Shown here piece by piece: positions 1-12,600 of a stretch of 64,000 nt of DNA. The stretch comes from Glandiceps talaboti (Eukaryota; Hemichordata; Enteropneusta; Spengelidae), in contig NC_135561.1 in the NCBI RefSeq assembly GCF_964340395.1, positions 19,906,740 through 19,970,739 of the forward strand. Reading direction: 5' to 3'. The first letter of the stretch is position 1; every line of letters begins with the position of its first letter. The notes under the pieces were generated by a model. The model made no database searches, had not been told where the DNA came from, and saw nothing but the letters and a program-made list of their open reading frames with translations. The translations under genes and the position numbers were made by a program.

Positions 1-208
1 CTCTCCCCAAGGTCGTAAATAATTCTGGAATTTGGAAAGATATAATCTGCAAGTGACAAAGCTTTACTTTTATATCAGTTACTGGTGGTGGAAAGTTTTT
101 AATGTGAAAACTCTCGATGAAGAACGAATCAGGAATTTGGTGAATGCTGTTTAGTTATGCTTGTATCACATCTTTTATCATTAATCTTCAGTCGTTTTCC
201 CCAATTAG

Positions 209-445
209 GCTGCATGTCTTGAGAAGGGACTCTTTGGATTAACCCTCACCTTACCATGCAGCGATAAAAGTCAGAAAGAATATGTAAGTGATCGTACAAC
301 TGAAGTTGTAAAGGAGAGGGTGAACTGGACTTGTACGAGAGAGAACTGGGGTAAATTTTGTAAAAGGCGCCCATGCTCGGAACAAGACTCTGCTGATGAA
401 GTATATGATATGGAAAACCGTGATGCGACAACCTCCACCAGCTAA
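209..445 (+). CDS. Last coding exon of an upstream P2X receptor paralogue (partial gene)
   Basis: A pyrimidine-rich tract and AG at 207-208 open a phase-0 reading frame of 78 codons ending in TAA at 443-445. The exon is the counterpart of the last exon of the complete P2X gene (15462-15689). The two peptides differ at only five residues plus a three-residue insertion here (Lys-Arg-Arg between two cysteines), caused by a 9-base in-frame indel. Keeping the frame through that indel, with the splice acceptor conserved in both copies, argues that this is coding. The peptide is cytosolic-tail-like: charged, with a Cys/Trp-rich middle and a Ser/Thr-rich end. The rest of the gene must lie to the left of the window. 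It could also be an orphan exon left by an incomplete duplication. Confidence 0.72.
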   Translation, partial: AACLEKGLFGLTLTLPCSDKSQKEYVSDRTTEVVKERVNWTCTRENWGKFCKRRPCSEQDSADEVYDMENRDATTSTS

Positions 446-1356
446 ATAGTGTTAGTGTCTTATGTTCTAGGAATTACATTTTTCAAATAGATTTTATACT
501 CTTTCTTGTACGTACTGGGAGCATTTAAGAATAAAAACATTTTGCCAACTGCAGGCACTTTGCTGTAATACAGTTCAACTTTTAGTTAAACATAGGTAGC
601 CCTCAGACTTATTAGAATAAGCATATCATTATTGCTTACACGTATTCCAGGCGTGGGACTGGCTAAGTTATTCACTGGCAATAGATAACTTAGACGTCTT
701 TGCTAGCCACCCTCACAATATCCCATAACTTGGCAAGCCAAACGCCAATCACCCACCTACCAACATTTTCTGAGCGCTTGCAAAATGTTAGGTCAGCTAA
801 GAGCTATAACTGAGCCTTGGGACTATAATTTGCGATTTTAGCTCTGAACTGGTTCTAACTTCTTGGGTGTAAGTTGAATTAACATTTTATTGGTATAATT
901 AAAATAAATTCCAAGTCATTGTGTACTTTATTGAAAATATTACATTTCAAATAAATACAAAATACAATTTAACCAATGGTGAAATTATAATTATATAATC
1001 GAGAAATGAATCAGAATTACATATGAATAAATACAAATTGTAATCCAGCTTTTCTCCACCAGTATTTACTTGTTTTGGGAGAAAGAGGATTAAATTTACA
1101 ATTACAGTAAATTTTCATTCCTTCATCCATTATCTTCATGTACCTTGCAGCTTCCATGAATGAAACTCAACTCAAAGAATGTTAGAACATCAACGTAATA
1201 TTGCACAATTTATTTTATCTATATCATTTAAACATTATGTTGGCCGAACATGTTTTGAAAATTTATCCTGTTTTCTCAGTAGCTACCGCAGATGATTTTA
1301 TCAAGGCAATAGTATTGCTTTGTTTTTCTCCTGTACCATTTTGTATTGGGGATGAA

Positions 1357-1358
1357 AA

Positions 1359-1417
<59 letters not shown>

Positions 1418-1600
1418 GGTGTGCGGGTGTTATGTGTGTGCATGCATGCTTGTATGCATGCAGGCAGGCAGGCAGTCAGACAGACAGACAGACTGACAGA
1501 CACACACAAACAAACAAACAAACAAACAAACAAACAAACAAACAAACGGACAGACAGGCAGACAGACAAACAAACAAACAAACAAACAAAAGCATAACAT
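1357..1600. repeat. Compound microsatellite (GT)n-(CAGG/CAGA)n-(CAAA)n
   Basis: A GT run at about 1363-1415 is followed by CATG/CAGG/CAGA steps and CAAA/CAGA runs. The same compound array occurs in the other duplication copy at 17505-17691 with different run lengths, so it predates the duplication. The long open frames across it are artefacts of the repeat. Confidence 0.95.
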
Positions 1601-2151
1601 AACCTCTCCTGGAAGGTAATAACAGTAACAATAGACAAACAATATCGTTCAGTGCCAAAATTGGTCAAAGTATTGAGCTGAATCAATATCTACCAATGTT
1701 ATTTAAATCGTGATCTATTTAAAGTAGAGTGCAGTGGTGTGCGTGTAAATATTTCCCAGTTGGCATACACAAATTCCAAACAGTCAAATCTCTCGGTCTG
1801 AAATGAGCAAGTCTTATTATTATACAAATGATATACAAATAAGAATGTCACTGTTAGCAACAACTTCAATTTGACGGAAAGGGGATTTCAGCTATGGAGT
1901 TCAGCACATTTTAAACGTCCCTGACGGTTTGACAGGCCAAGAATTTACCAGTATTGTAAGGTCAAGCATATCTTTATTGTTAAATTTAATATTATTTCAA
2001 AGTAAATGAAAAAGTCATATTTTATTTACATATATAATTGGTATTTTTGGCTTTTCTTGTCAGTTTAGAGACCCATTGACCGTGTTAACGATCAGGACAC
2101 ATCGTTGAGTTCACATCCTCATCCATTGAAGCGAAAAATGTTAAAGTAAAT

Positions 2152-2368
2152 CCCGGGAGGGGGGTACACGGGTGGGTAATGGGTACATATGTACCCTGGT
2201 GGACAAAAATTACCACCACAAACTTCAAAAAGTAGGGGTCAAATGTCTACATTTTAACCATGGCGCTGCTCCAATCACCCGAGTGGTCATGGAGGGGGGG
2301 GGGGACAAAACCGTGGTACATACATACATTTGTATATACCCTTTCTATGGGAGTAAACCCCCCACCGG
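2152..2368. mobile_element. 217-bp MITE-like insertion with 8-bp target duplication
   Basis: The ends are inverted, G-rich and imperfect: CCCGGGAGGGGGGTAC at the left, and CCGGTGGGGGGTTTAC when the right end is read on the minus strand. The flanks are the direct repeat AAGTAAAT at 2144-2151 and 2369-2376. The corresponding place in duplication copy B (near 18225) lacks the element. The 8-bp duplication suggests a hAT or P-type non-autonomous element. There is no coding capacity. Confidence 0.68.
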
Positions 2369-2764
2369 AAGTAAATCAATCTCCGAGACATAAAAAAATT
2401 GAAGCTACATGTGACAATCTAGATTTGTCTGTGACGTGAGAGCAAAATCTTACCGCCATAGAAATTGATATATGAGCATTGTACATTTGAAAGAAATTCC
2501 TAAATGTAAATTATGTAAACTTTGACAGTGAGTCCACTAACATCGGCCGATATTTCTATAATCCACGTTCAACATGTAAGTTTAATTTCAAACTGTTAGT
2601 TTGTGCATAGACCTACACGCGTAGGGTCTATGGTTTGCGTTTGCATATAGCCGGTTAGCCGTACAATATAATGGCGATAACTTATAAAAAGACACTGTGT
2701 AATAAAGGGAAACTGGACGGCATATTACCGTACAATTACTGTGCATGATACAATGACTCAATGG

Positions 2765-3985
2765 AAGGTAAATTAGCTTTGATGACTTTAGAAGCAGTTT
2801 TAACTATGCTTTCAAGTTTTTTTTCCTTCTTTGTGGCATTACCATACCACACAATTATAAAGAAGGTAAGTACACTTTCTATCACTGCTCTATAAAAACG
2901 AACCAATACCGTCTCACACCAAATTTCTTTAGTTTCCTTAAAAAGAACATACGTTACGTTGACGGGCTTTGTTGACTATTGCAATAATGTTTGCTTCCTA
3001 TTTCATTGAGTTTGAAATAAGTGTACCAAGGAATTTAAACAATCAACCATTTCATCGGATTTACTATCAATTTCCAGTGCAACAGTGGCGGTCTTTTTCT
3101 TACGAAAGGCGATGATCATCGTTTTTTTATGTTTAATTACACTAAATTATTATTTGAGCTCCAATCCGCCAACTTAGTAACCTCGGCCCTGTACCGTGTT
3201 TCATCACAGTTTGAAATTAACCCTGCCACAGTTGTGCCGTCAGCAAACTTGATCAACTTTACTGACTCGCCATGTGATACACAATCATTTGTAAACAGAG
3301 AATAAAATAGAGGTGATAAGACACATCCCTGTGGTGCACCTGTGTTTGAAGTTATCGATTCAGGCAGCCTGTTACCCAGCTGAACATGCTGGAGCCAATC
3401 CAACAGAAAGTCTAAGACCAACAAACATATTGAATTATCAATTTTCAGTGAACAGAGTTTGTCGTATAATCTCTCTGTGGAATTATCGTGTTAAAGTCCA
3501 AGCTGTAATCTACAAAATGGACCCTTGAATATATGCATGGTGACTCTAGATGTTGAAGTATAAAGTGAAGGGTTAATGCAACAGTATCATCAACATACCT
3601 ATTTGTATGATATGCAAATTGAAATTGATCGAGTGATGAGTTAGTAACAGACTTAAGATATTTCAGAATTAACCTTTCTAACACTTTCATGAAAACTGAT
3701 GTTAACGCTACTGGTCTGAAATCATTAAGGCAAGATATTTTACTTGTCTTTGGTACTGGTATAATTTTTGATGTTTTAAAACACATGGGTACTTTGCATT
3801 GGCTAAGAGAGTCGTAAAAAATCGGTAAAAACCGGAGACAGTTGTTCAGCACAGTTCTTCAGGGTGCGTGGTGATACATTGTCGTGTCCGGGTGCTTTCT
3901 TGCTATTCTGTGCACTAAATAATTTTCTAACCTCTGGTTCCTGAATGCTGAAAGGCGGTGCAGGTAATGTAGAAGAAGACTGTGT
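2765..3985 (-). mobile_element. Decayed non-LTR retrotransposon reverse transcriptase (L2/CR1/Rex1-like)
   Basis: Minus-strand frames, shifted against each other, carry successive parts of a LINE reverse transcriptase. About 3960-3850 encodes a KKAPGHDNVSP-type fingers motif. 3852-3445 encodes NDFRPVALTS and QFQFAYHTNR segments. 3424-3137 encodes GAPQGCVLSPL and the catalytic box. The catalytic box reads FADG instead of the usual FADD, so even this block is inactive. 3' of that, about 2990-2765, is the YNCVVWYGN-type C-terminal region. Frameshifts and truncation at both ends make this a relic. It starts right beside the edge of duplication copy A. Confidence 0.88.
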
Positions 3986-4425
3986 AATAGAGGATATAGA
4001 TTATCACCAGCGAACCACATTAAATAGGCCAATGAAAGAATAAAATGGACGTGTTACAACTGATTTAGTAACTAATTGATAATGTATCAACATTGTATCA
4101 ATTAACTGATAATGTAGTAACTCATATAACCGATAGTGTAGTAGAAATGTACCGATAATGCAGTAATATTTCTTAACCGATAGAATATCAAATCCTTACC
4201 GATAATGTATCAACTCTAAAGCATGTACTCATACTCATATCACATCGTCATCGTTCAGGTAGTCATGGTAGAAATGGAAGGAAAGGGTTGTGGAAGGTCC
4301 ATTATAGTACAAAGCACCTATTTTGAATAAATTATCACATTGATAATTCTTGTCTTTTAATTATATTAAAATGGTCATAAGGTTGGGTATTTTGTATTAG
4401 ACTTTCAAGTAATTTTACTGTTTAT

Positions 4426-4547
4426 TTCTGTATGTATTTCTGTATGTATTTCTGTATGTATTTCTGTATGTATTTCTGTATGTATGTATGTATGTATGTG
4501 TGTGTATGTATGTATGTACAATGTGTGTATGTATGTATGTATGTATG

Positions 4548-4580
<33 letters not shown>

Positions 4581-4709
4581 GTGTGTATGTATGTATGTAT
4601 GTATGTATGTATGTATGTATGTATGTATGTATGTGTGTATGTATGTATGTATGTATGTATGTATGTATGTATGTGTGTGTGTATGTATGTATGTATGTAT
4701 GTATGTATG

Positions 4710-4743
<34 letters not shown>

Positions 4744-4842
4744 TGTATGTGTGTGTGTATGTATGTATGTATGTATGTATGTATGTGTGTGTGTGTATGT
4801 ATGTATGTATGTATGTATGTATGTATGTATGTATGTATGTAT
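4426..4842. repeat. (TATG)n tetranucleotide array with a TGTATGTATTTC start
   Basis: Five dodecamer-like steps of TGTATGTATTTC lead into about 360 bp of TATG/TGTG repeats. It reads open in several frames on both strands purely because of the repeat. Confidence 0.97.
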
Positions 4843-6630
4843 GTCATCGTCGTAAACCACAGCCTCTTTACAGCACCGTGTTAGACAAACTGTCCTGACC
4901 AGAAATAGTTCCTTTTTTGGCCTAACTATCTTTGCCTGGATGATATCAAGGCAGATGGGTAACACGTTGCATTATTGGGTAACGTATTGGTGAACTAAAT
5001 GAATTTGAATCTCAAGAATGCGTAACAAATCGTTTGTGGATACGTAGGATTCATTTAACTCTTACATACTCGTGGTATTTTCACTGCAGTGCAATAGTGC
5101 ATGCAAATTATATCGTTCGCTACACACGAAATCGGGTGACCGCGCTGTATGATTTATGTATTTGTTATGGAAATGTGCCCTTTTCAGATATACATATGCA
5201 TTAATAACAGAACTCCATGTCACGTGAGTTCCAGTGTAGGTACTCAGACGTATTTGCACTTGTGTTTGCAGTGTTTTCTGCTGGGCTTTCACTCACTATA
5301 CTATGCTCGTGAAAGTAATAAGGCCACGGAGAACTTTGGAAGCACTCGTGCAAATACCCCGAGTACACCACATCTGTACTTGCACTCACATGTCGAGGGG
5401 TTGTGTCATTTAAATTCATTTTGTAGTTGTCTCAATTTTTATGCGTCCAATGGTACACGATTTACGTCATTGTGCGCTCAAAGATCGATTTGTCGCACGA
5501 CATGGCTGGAATATTTTGTTCATACTAGTGTCACTGAACACCTCTGGTATGCAACTCTTTCATTTTTTAATATTCTAGAAAACTTATTAACCCAGCTATA
5601 ATATGAACGTAACATGCGAATATCGCCCTATCATAGCCGCTTTTGTCGACACGGAATTCGAACTGGCCTAGATTCATGTATCAACAGATGTCGTGCCCCC
5701 TAATTTCATTGATGTTTCTTCTCAATTAGACCAAGTTAAACTTCTTCACATTGCTCAGAAAGACATCTTCGTCAAGCGCATTATTTTACGTGATGCATGA
5801 AAATAAACTGTATGGAAAAAAGATAGGTGTGGTCTTTTTGAGACATACTCATGATAATGACACCAACATATTTAAAGATAAAAATACACTTGTCTAGATG
5901 AATCACATCACGGAAAGTTTGTTTTTATTCATTGCAAACTATCACTGTGTTTCGATGGTGAATTCCGACATTACGAGACACAATACCTCATTGAAGGAAT
6001 ACCTGCTGCCTGACTGTGCAAGTCTAGTCATGCACACAGCGCAGCGCAGACCAGGTAAGACGGGACGCGGTTTTGAAGATGTCCTTGAGAGAACAATATT
6101 ACGATATCAATCCAAATCGAGATTTGATTTACTCCTTTCCAATAAGCACAACTACGGGTTATGTTATATTAGCTCTAACGAAAAATTATACACTAAAAGG
6201 TCACGATAAGGAGACATTGATTAAGATTCAACTTTTGAATGAATTTACAAATCACTAAATGCTCATATTTTTGTTTGTGGAATTTTTTTAATCATGTTTT
6301 TATGTAGTAATATTTCACTTATTGATGTGCTAATTATTCAGTTACTGAGTAACGGTACATTGACAAAGACAGGAGTCAACAAAATGACAAATTGTGATAA
6401 CCTTTCATCAACAGGTCTTTTTAATTGTATGTTTACGCACGCGTTGAATTTTAGCAGTACGTGCGATTCATCTCACAACTATCAAACGCATTAGCCATCA
6501 GTGAGGCTGCAAACCCAGATTTGTGCTCTTTCGCATCGGACCGAACGTGAAAACAACTATATTGCTTGATAAGTATTGTTGCATACTGTGCATATATGTT
6601 TTGGAGTAACTTTAACAACAGTATTCGATC
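4843..6630. other. Intergenic DNA upstream of P2X; no gene recognised
   Basis: Several short open frames occur on both strands, but none shows a family motif or splice-supported exon. The last few hundred bases should contain the promoter of the P2X gene. No convincing TATA box or initiator could be singled out. Confidence 0.5.
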
Positions 6631-9600
6631 ATGGATGGTAAATATGTACCTGGCGTATTGAAGTCTAAGTTCCAATTTTCATCGGGAAAGCAGGTCGTAT
6701 ACCAGTCAAATCTCGCCTATTGTGTTGGTGTTTTCAAAAGGATTTTGCAGCTTTTTATAATAATTGCTTTATTTTGGTAAGTAGTAAAGAACTAATAGAG
6801 CCGTTTGCTTCGTCTCGCTATTGTTTGCTTTCTTCATTTCGAGTTTTACATGGTCATATGTAGAATCCGAAAGGGTTACTAGTCCCCGACCAACAGAACT
6901 GAACTGAATTGAACTCATAGCGAAAGAACCGTCATGATAACACGTAGATACATGTTCCGTGTACAGAGTAAATGTAATCACGAAAGCTCGCGTTTGTTTT
7001 GTTTTTTGATACGAAATTTGCGTCTTAGGATTATATAAGATAATAATGATATCATAAATAATAATTTAGAGCCACAGCCCATCATAAAATGAAAGTGAAT
7101 ATTTAGATGACAGGATTGGTCAGATGTCTTATTTATAGAATAAATAAACGTTGTTATAAGAAATGACTACAGATATAATAGTTAAGTTCATATACACCTG
7201 GTCAAAATTCTCTCTTGAAAGACTTAAATATGAAATCGCTATTTTCGAAACAACATGCCCTGGGGTATGTCATCTACTATAAACAATTAGAGAGTTGCGC
7301 AAATCGTTCCCTAAATTTTGCATACTGAGACTATCAATATACGTCATGATATGTAAATTCAATGAGGTGAGGTCCAACGTCTAAAGTTGGCACACTATAT
7401 ATAATGGGGCACAGTTCACAGCTTCATGTTTTGTCTTGATTATGACAGAATGATATATAACATACTCGACATTCTTTGTGACCTCTGTCAATCTAGAAAG
7501 GTCCTGCGATATTCAGAATGATAACACATCGTTCTCATAAAGCCTTTAGTGTTTGGCTTAGATCGTATCATTCGGTATAGAATATGGACCCAAAGGACCT
7601 CAATTTACATATAGGGCAATAGTCGTGCACTGTTTTCCCTTGGGTAATAAGTTCCTGTAGGACGGGGGTCTTATCGGTTATTTGCTTTGACTATGGAAAG
7701 AAAATGTGATGTGTTATTATACATTTATTGCCTGGCTATGAGGAGACTAGTAGACGCTGTTATGTAGCAATTATTTGCCGAGGCTGAAATCAGGGGGAAA
7801 CTGTTTCTACATACAAACAGCAGAAGGGGTAATATGACGTCTACCAGTGCCCGAATAAGGCCAGGCAATAAATGTATATTACACACTCCATGTTATGCTA
7901 TGTTATGTAATGTAATGTTATGTTATGTTATGTTATGTTATGTTATGTTATGTTATGTTATGCTATGCTATGCTATTCCATGTTAAACGCTAAAGGGATT
8001 TAAAAAGGTAATTTCAGTAGTAGGTGGCGGTCGAAAATCTTCGAAGTTACACTTGTGTTGTTGGTGTTGGTGTTGTTGTTGTTGTTGTTGTTGTTGTTGG
8101 TGGTGGTGGTGACGGTATTGATAATGGTGTTGATGGTGGTGGTGTGGCGGCGGTGATGATGGGTGGCGGTATTGATAATGGTGGTGGTGGTGTGGTGGCG
8201 GTACCCGTGATGATGGGTGGCGGTACTAACGGCAGTGAAGGTGGCAGCGGTGATGATGCACATGGTTGTGATTGTGGTGGTGATGATGTAATGATTAATA
8301 GTAATTGTGGCGGTGGTGGATTCTTTTATTTTTTTATCACCACAATCAAAGTAACAGTATGTCGTAGACATAAAAAGTATTTCACGAAAAAAGAAAAATG
8401 TTTCAACTTCTAATACGATGATATAAAAAAAAACCTGACAGGTTAGTGTATTCTTTATCTCACAGACATGGAAAACAGGTTTTTTTATTGTCTGTGGTCT
8501 TTTTATAATGGTCATCCTAACATCAACATGGCATATATTCATATTATGAACATTGATTGAGTGTTCATTGAGTGTTCACGATATGATTAAAACATAAATA
8601 TATGTCAGTCAGTAAATGAACATATTGTACATATATTTGTTTTCAGGTAGCAATGTAATTTAATAAATTCCATGTATATTGTTTCCCAGTGTTGTCATTT
8701 TTTGGGAAAGGAGTTATCGAGTCTTCGAAGACGTTGTAGGTGAAAGCAGATATAAAGTAAATGGCGTGGCCTACACCAATTTATCAACCGTGGACCCTGA
8801 AAATCTGACTGTTGAAGACACGGCTCCGTATAATAGGGCGTGGGATGCTGCAGACTACGTTATTCCCGTACAGGTTGGTAGTAATAAACGTCACAGAACT
8901 ACAAGCAATAATCACCTGAGCGCTGTCAAAAATGTTTCAAAAGAATGAGTGTTAGTAGAGAACCTCAAAAAATAGTAATCCGTGGCACATTGCGTCCAAA
9001 ACTTGTTATCAAAGTATTTATCTTTTTTTTTAAAAAAGATGTACAGGTTTTAAAATTGCAAGTGCAAACATTCTTTCAATATTTGAAAAGAGCAGCAATT
9101 GGACCTATTTTTCAATATTTCCATTATCAAGTAATTCAAATTTAAAAGTACATGTAAACACATTCATCTCAAGTACATTTTGCTTAACATATATTCAGTT
9201 CTGGATATCGCATACATGTTAACTGCTGTGAAAATAAAAATAATTCGATGTTATTCCCCAATATTTGTCTTCATTCAGCCGAGGAAAATACGAGTGACCT
9301 AGGGGGTCTTTGTAACTAGGGGTCGATAGACGAGTAGTGACAACCCCTTAGGTCATGACTATTTTCCTGTTACATGAAGAAACATATTGGAGAATGATAT
9401 AATTATATTAGCGCCGGTAGTACCAAAGAAAAATCGGGAAAGTAATGGCAATTTTCAACGGTTTGACTCAAATTTCGAGCACAGCAGAACCAATGATGTA
9501 GACATGAATTGTCGTGATGTAGAACAGCTAGAGTATATACTCCATATTTTTTGTTCAACTTGCAATTGGTTTGTGCATGGTATAATAGTCCATACAACTA

Positions 9601-12600
9601 AGTCTTTTTGTCAGCTTTAAGATTGAGCATCATTTCAGTTTTGCACATACAAACTATGCCCTGTGATAGTGAAAGTTGTGCTTTAGTGTCACTAACAGTA
9701 CAATGTGGATTTATTCCCAGATGAAAGATGCATTCTTTATAATGACTAATATGGTAATTACTGAGAACCAAACCCAGGGAGAATGTCCAGAGGCAAGTGT
9801 ACCATATTACACCAAATTTATTCTATTACAAAAACCCAGAGACTTGAATTACAAAATGGAAGTGATGTATTTTCAAGAGTAAGAATGTCATCTTCATTAG
9901 ACAGATTATTGTATGTTTTAGCAGTTATTTAGATAACTAATTAAATATAAACGTTTAATATAATTATATATAACTTACTATTACATTATTATATTAAATT
10001 ATACAATATTTAGATATTGTATATGTGGGTAAGATAAGCTGATCAATGTTATCATGTCATTTGAGACTGCAAAGTGAGTTTAATGGTTTATTAATGAATT
10101 GATTGAAATTTAATAAGTTGTGCTATAGTGATATTGGCACTATTATCATTTGGCCCGAAGGTCTTATAAGCAGATGGCAATAAGTGGACAGGCATACACA
10201 AGTATTTGTACTGTTGACCAGATTGAGATGATTCCACTCAATTTAGACTGTTTTGCCAAATTAAACATATTCCTCCTCTAGTATGGGGAAACACTGTGAA
10301 AACAAGACTGTTAAAATTACAATCTTCACTTTACATGCTATGGTCTTTCTGTAGGACTTTGGGATAGTGGGAGCCCCGTGCACACATGACAACAACTGTA
10401 CAGAGGGTGACACATTTACTGATGGAAATGGTAAACTTTATTCTTGTCACAGATTTACTGTTGTTTAAAATAACACTTGAAAGTGTCTGCGAACAAATAA
10501 CACATATTTTGAAGTAATTATGAATATTTTCTGCTACTGTTGGCCCATTTTTATGCTTTTTATTTTTATTTGATTAGGTTTTGGTAAACATCATATGAAT
10601 ATTAATGAGTATTTGCATAAATAACGAATTTCGACAATAATAGCCATATCTTAATTGTGTATTCTAAATTGCGTGTAATTTTGTAAATACATTGTAAATA
10701 TATTGATATTAACATATCATGTCCTATAACATGTCCTATAAAGCCGGTAAATGTAGCTTTTAACGCTAATGACTTATTTGCAAACTAAATAATTTTCAGT
10801 AATTAGGCTATTTCTTTGATAATTATGACAGAGACATACAGACACTCTCAAAAACTATCGCCCTGTGTCAAATTTATCTTTTCTCTCTAAGGTCATTGAA
10901 CACGTTGTTTACAGTCAATTGAATTCATATTTATGTCAACACAATTTGTATGCTATGTCAGTCTGCATATCATGAGGGCTACAGTACAGAAACGGCACTT
11001 CTAAGGTCCCTCGATAAGGACCCGTCCCTCCCTGTAATGTACAGACTGGCGATGTCGATATACACCCCTCTAATATTGTTCGTAATCTTGGGGTCACTAT
11101 GGATACTGCGTGTTAGCCCATGTGGCTAATTTGTGTAGATCGGCTTCATATGCTCTCTGGAAGATTGGTAAAATCAGGAATTTGCTTGATCAAAATTCCA
11201 CTGAGAAACTTATTCATGCTTTTGTCACTTTACGTCTTGAGTATTGTAATAGTTTACAGTTTGGCCTCCCAGCATATGAGATTCGGAAACTTCAAATGAT
11301 TCAGAATTCTGCATCTCGTTTAATTAATATAGAGAGAAGTGTAACCACATTACCCCTTTTCTCAAAGTGTTACACTGGCTACCAGTAGAACAGCGTGCAG
11401 AATTCAAAATTATCTGCCTAACATTCAAAGTCCTTCACGGTTTTGCACCTAGCTATCTTAATCAGTTGCTAATCCGACGTATCCAACCGTGCTTTACGCA
11501 GTAACTCACGGAACGAAATTTACTTACACCAACCACTCAGCAATACTGCTTATTATGGTGACAGAACATTCTCAATTTGTGCTCCACACTTGTGGAATGC
11601 TCTGCCATCGTATCTGTAGACTGTCACTACATTCCAAGCATTTAAATCAGGTCTTATAAAAACCTATTTCTACAACAAAACTTTTGATTGATTCTGTTTT
11701 GTACTCGTGTTTAATTTCTGTGCTTTGTAAGGGGCATTGTGATAGTTTATGGAATGCACTATATAAGAAAATGACAATTATAGTCAGGGAGAAACTTTGA
11801 ATAGTTTGTTTGATAACAAAAATTCCCAAATTTCAGCAATAAACGATATGTTTGGCTTAGAATCGCACTCTATGTGTGTGTGTGTGTGTGTGTGTGTGAG
11901 TCGATCGGGTTATGAGAAAGATACATGTGATTATACAACCGCCCTCGCCCTCGTTGAGGCACACATTTTTAAATTGTGACTCTTAGCATTACAGTAACCC
12001 TACGAAAGCCGTAAAGGGACTTCTGAAGTCAGAAGTCAGAAGTCCCTTTACGGCTTTCGTACTAACCATCACGTCACGTCAGAAATATTTTGACATAGGG
12101 GAGCCTTCAGTAATTAATTACAAGGGGCAGAGCCGGGGGAATTAGGGAGGGGTCACCTTTTACAAATTGGTTCTTGGGAGAGGGCCATATTTTAGAAAAT
12201 GGGATAAGGGATGGTCACATTTTCTTTTGACTCATTATATTCTTTAATTTTGTATTATTTTTTTTTGTAATTTTGGCTTCTCATCACTGCAACACCGGTT
12301 TGGCTTTGGGTTAGGGTTAGGGTTAGGGTTAGGGTTAGGGTTGGGTACCATACTTTTAGCCCATATTAATGAAATTCCTGCTGACAACCATACTTAATTG
12401 TCAGTCATGGTGTGAGGAGAGAAGTGGGTCTCGCAGGAATAAAATGGAAACAGTTCCGTCCTTACAATGTCGGAAGTGCACTCAATATAATCTTTGAGAG
12501 TTAATGTTCTGGCTTTAAGCTCAGCCAATGAGATCCAAACACGGGTATTGATTAATGCAGTGCCGATTTCACACAAATCAGTTGGAAATAACGAATGTCT

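Larger units (their letters stand above)
1..2735. repeat. Segmental duplication, copy A (left)
   Basis: This stretch aligns nearly base for base with 15246-18633; for example position 11 corresponds to 15261. It carries the same terminal P2X exon, the same compound GT/CAGA microsatellite and the same 3' flank. Similarity stops at about 2735 (about 18633 in the other copy). Copy A differs by its own segment at about 874-1165, by a small transposon-like insertion at 2152-2368, and by lacking about 1.1 kb that copy B has at 15806-16914. The copies are close enough for recent divergence but are clearly not identical. The repeat period of about 15.25 kb brackets the complete P2X gene, which implies a tandem P2X duplication. 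Confidence 0.92.

Noticed and set aside
1201-1686. Overlapping open frames of 60-136 codons on both strands
   Set aside because: They read through GT and CAGA/CAAA repeats; the counterpart at 17438-17788 does the same with different lengths.
4405-4965. Long open frames on both strands (up to 186 codons)
   Set aside because: They are produced by the TATG microsatellite; the peptides are pure Tyr-Ile-His-Thr or Met-Tyr-Val-Cys repeats.
8000-8542. 180-codon minus-strand frame rich in Thr/Asn/His
   Set aside because: The triplet repeat tract in P2X intron 1 explains it; there is no splice or family support.
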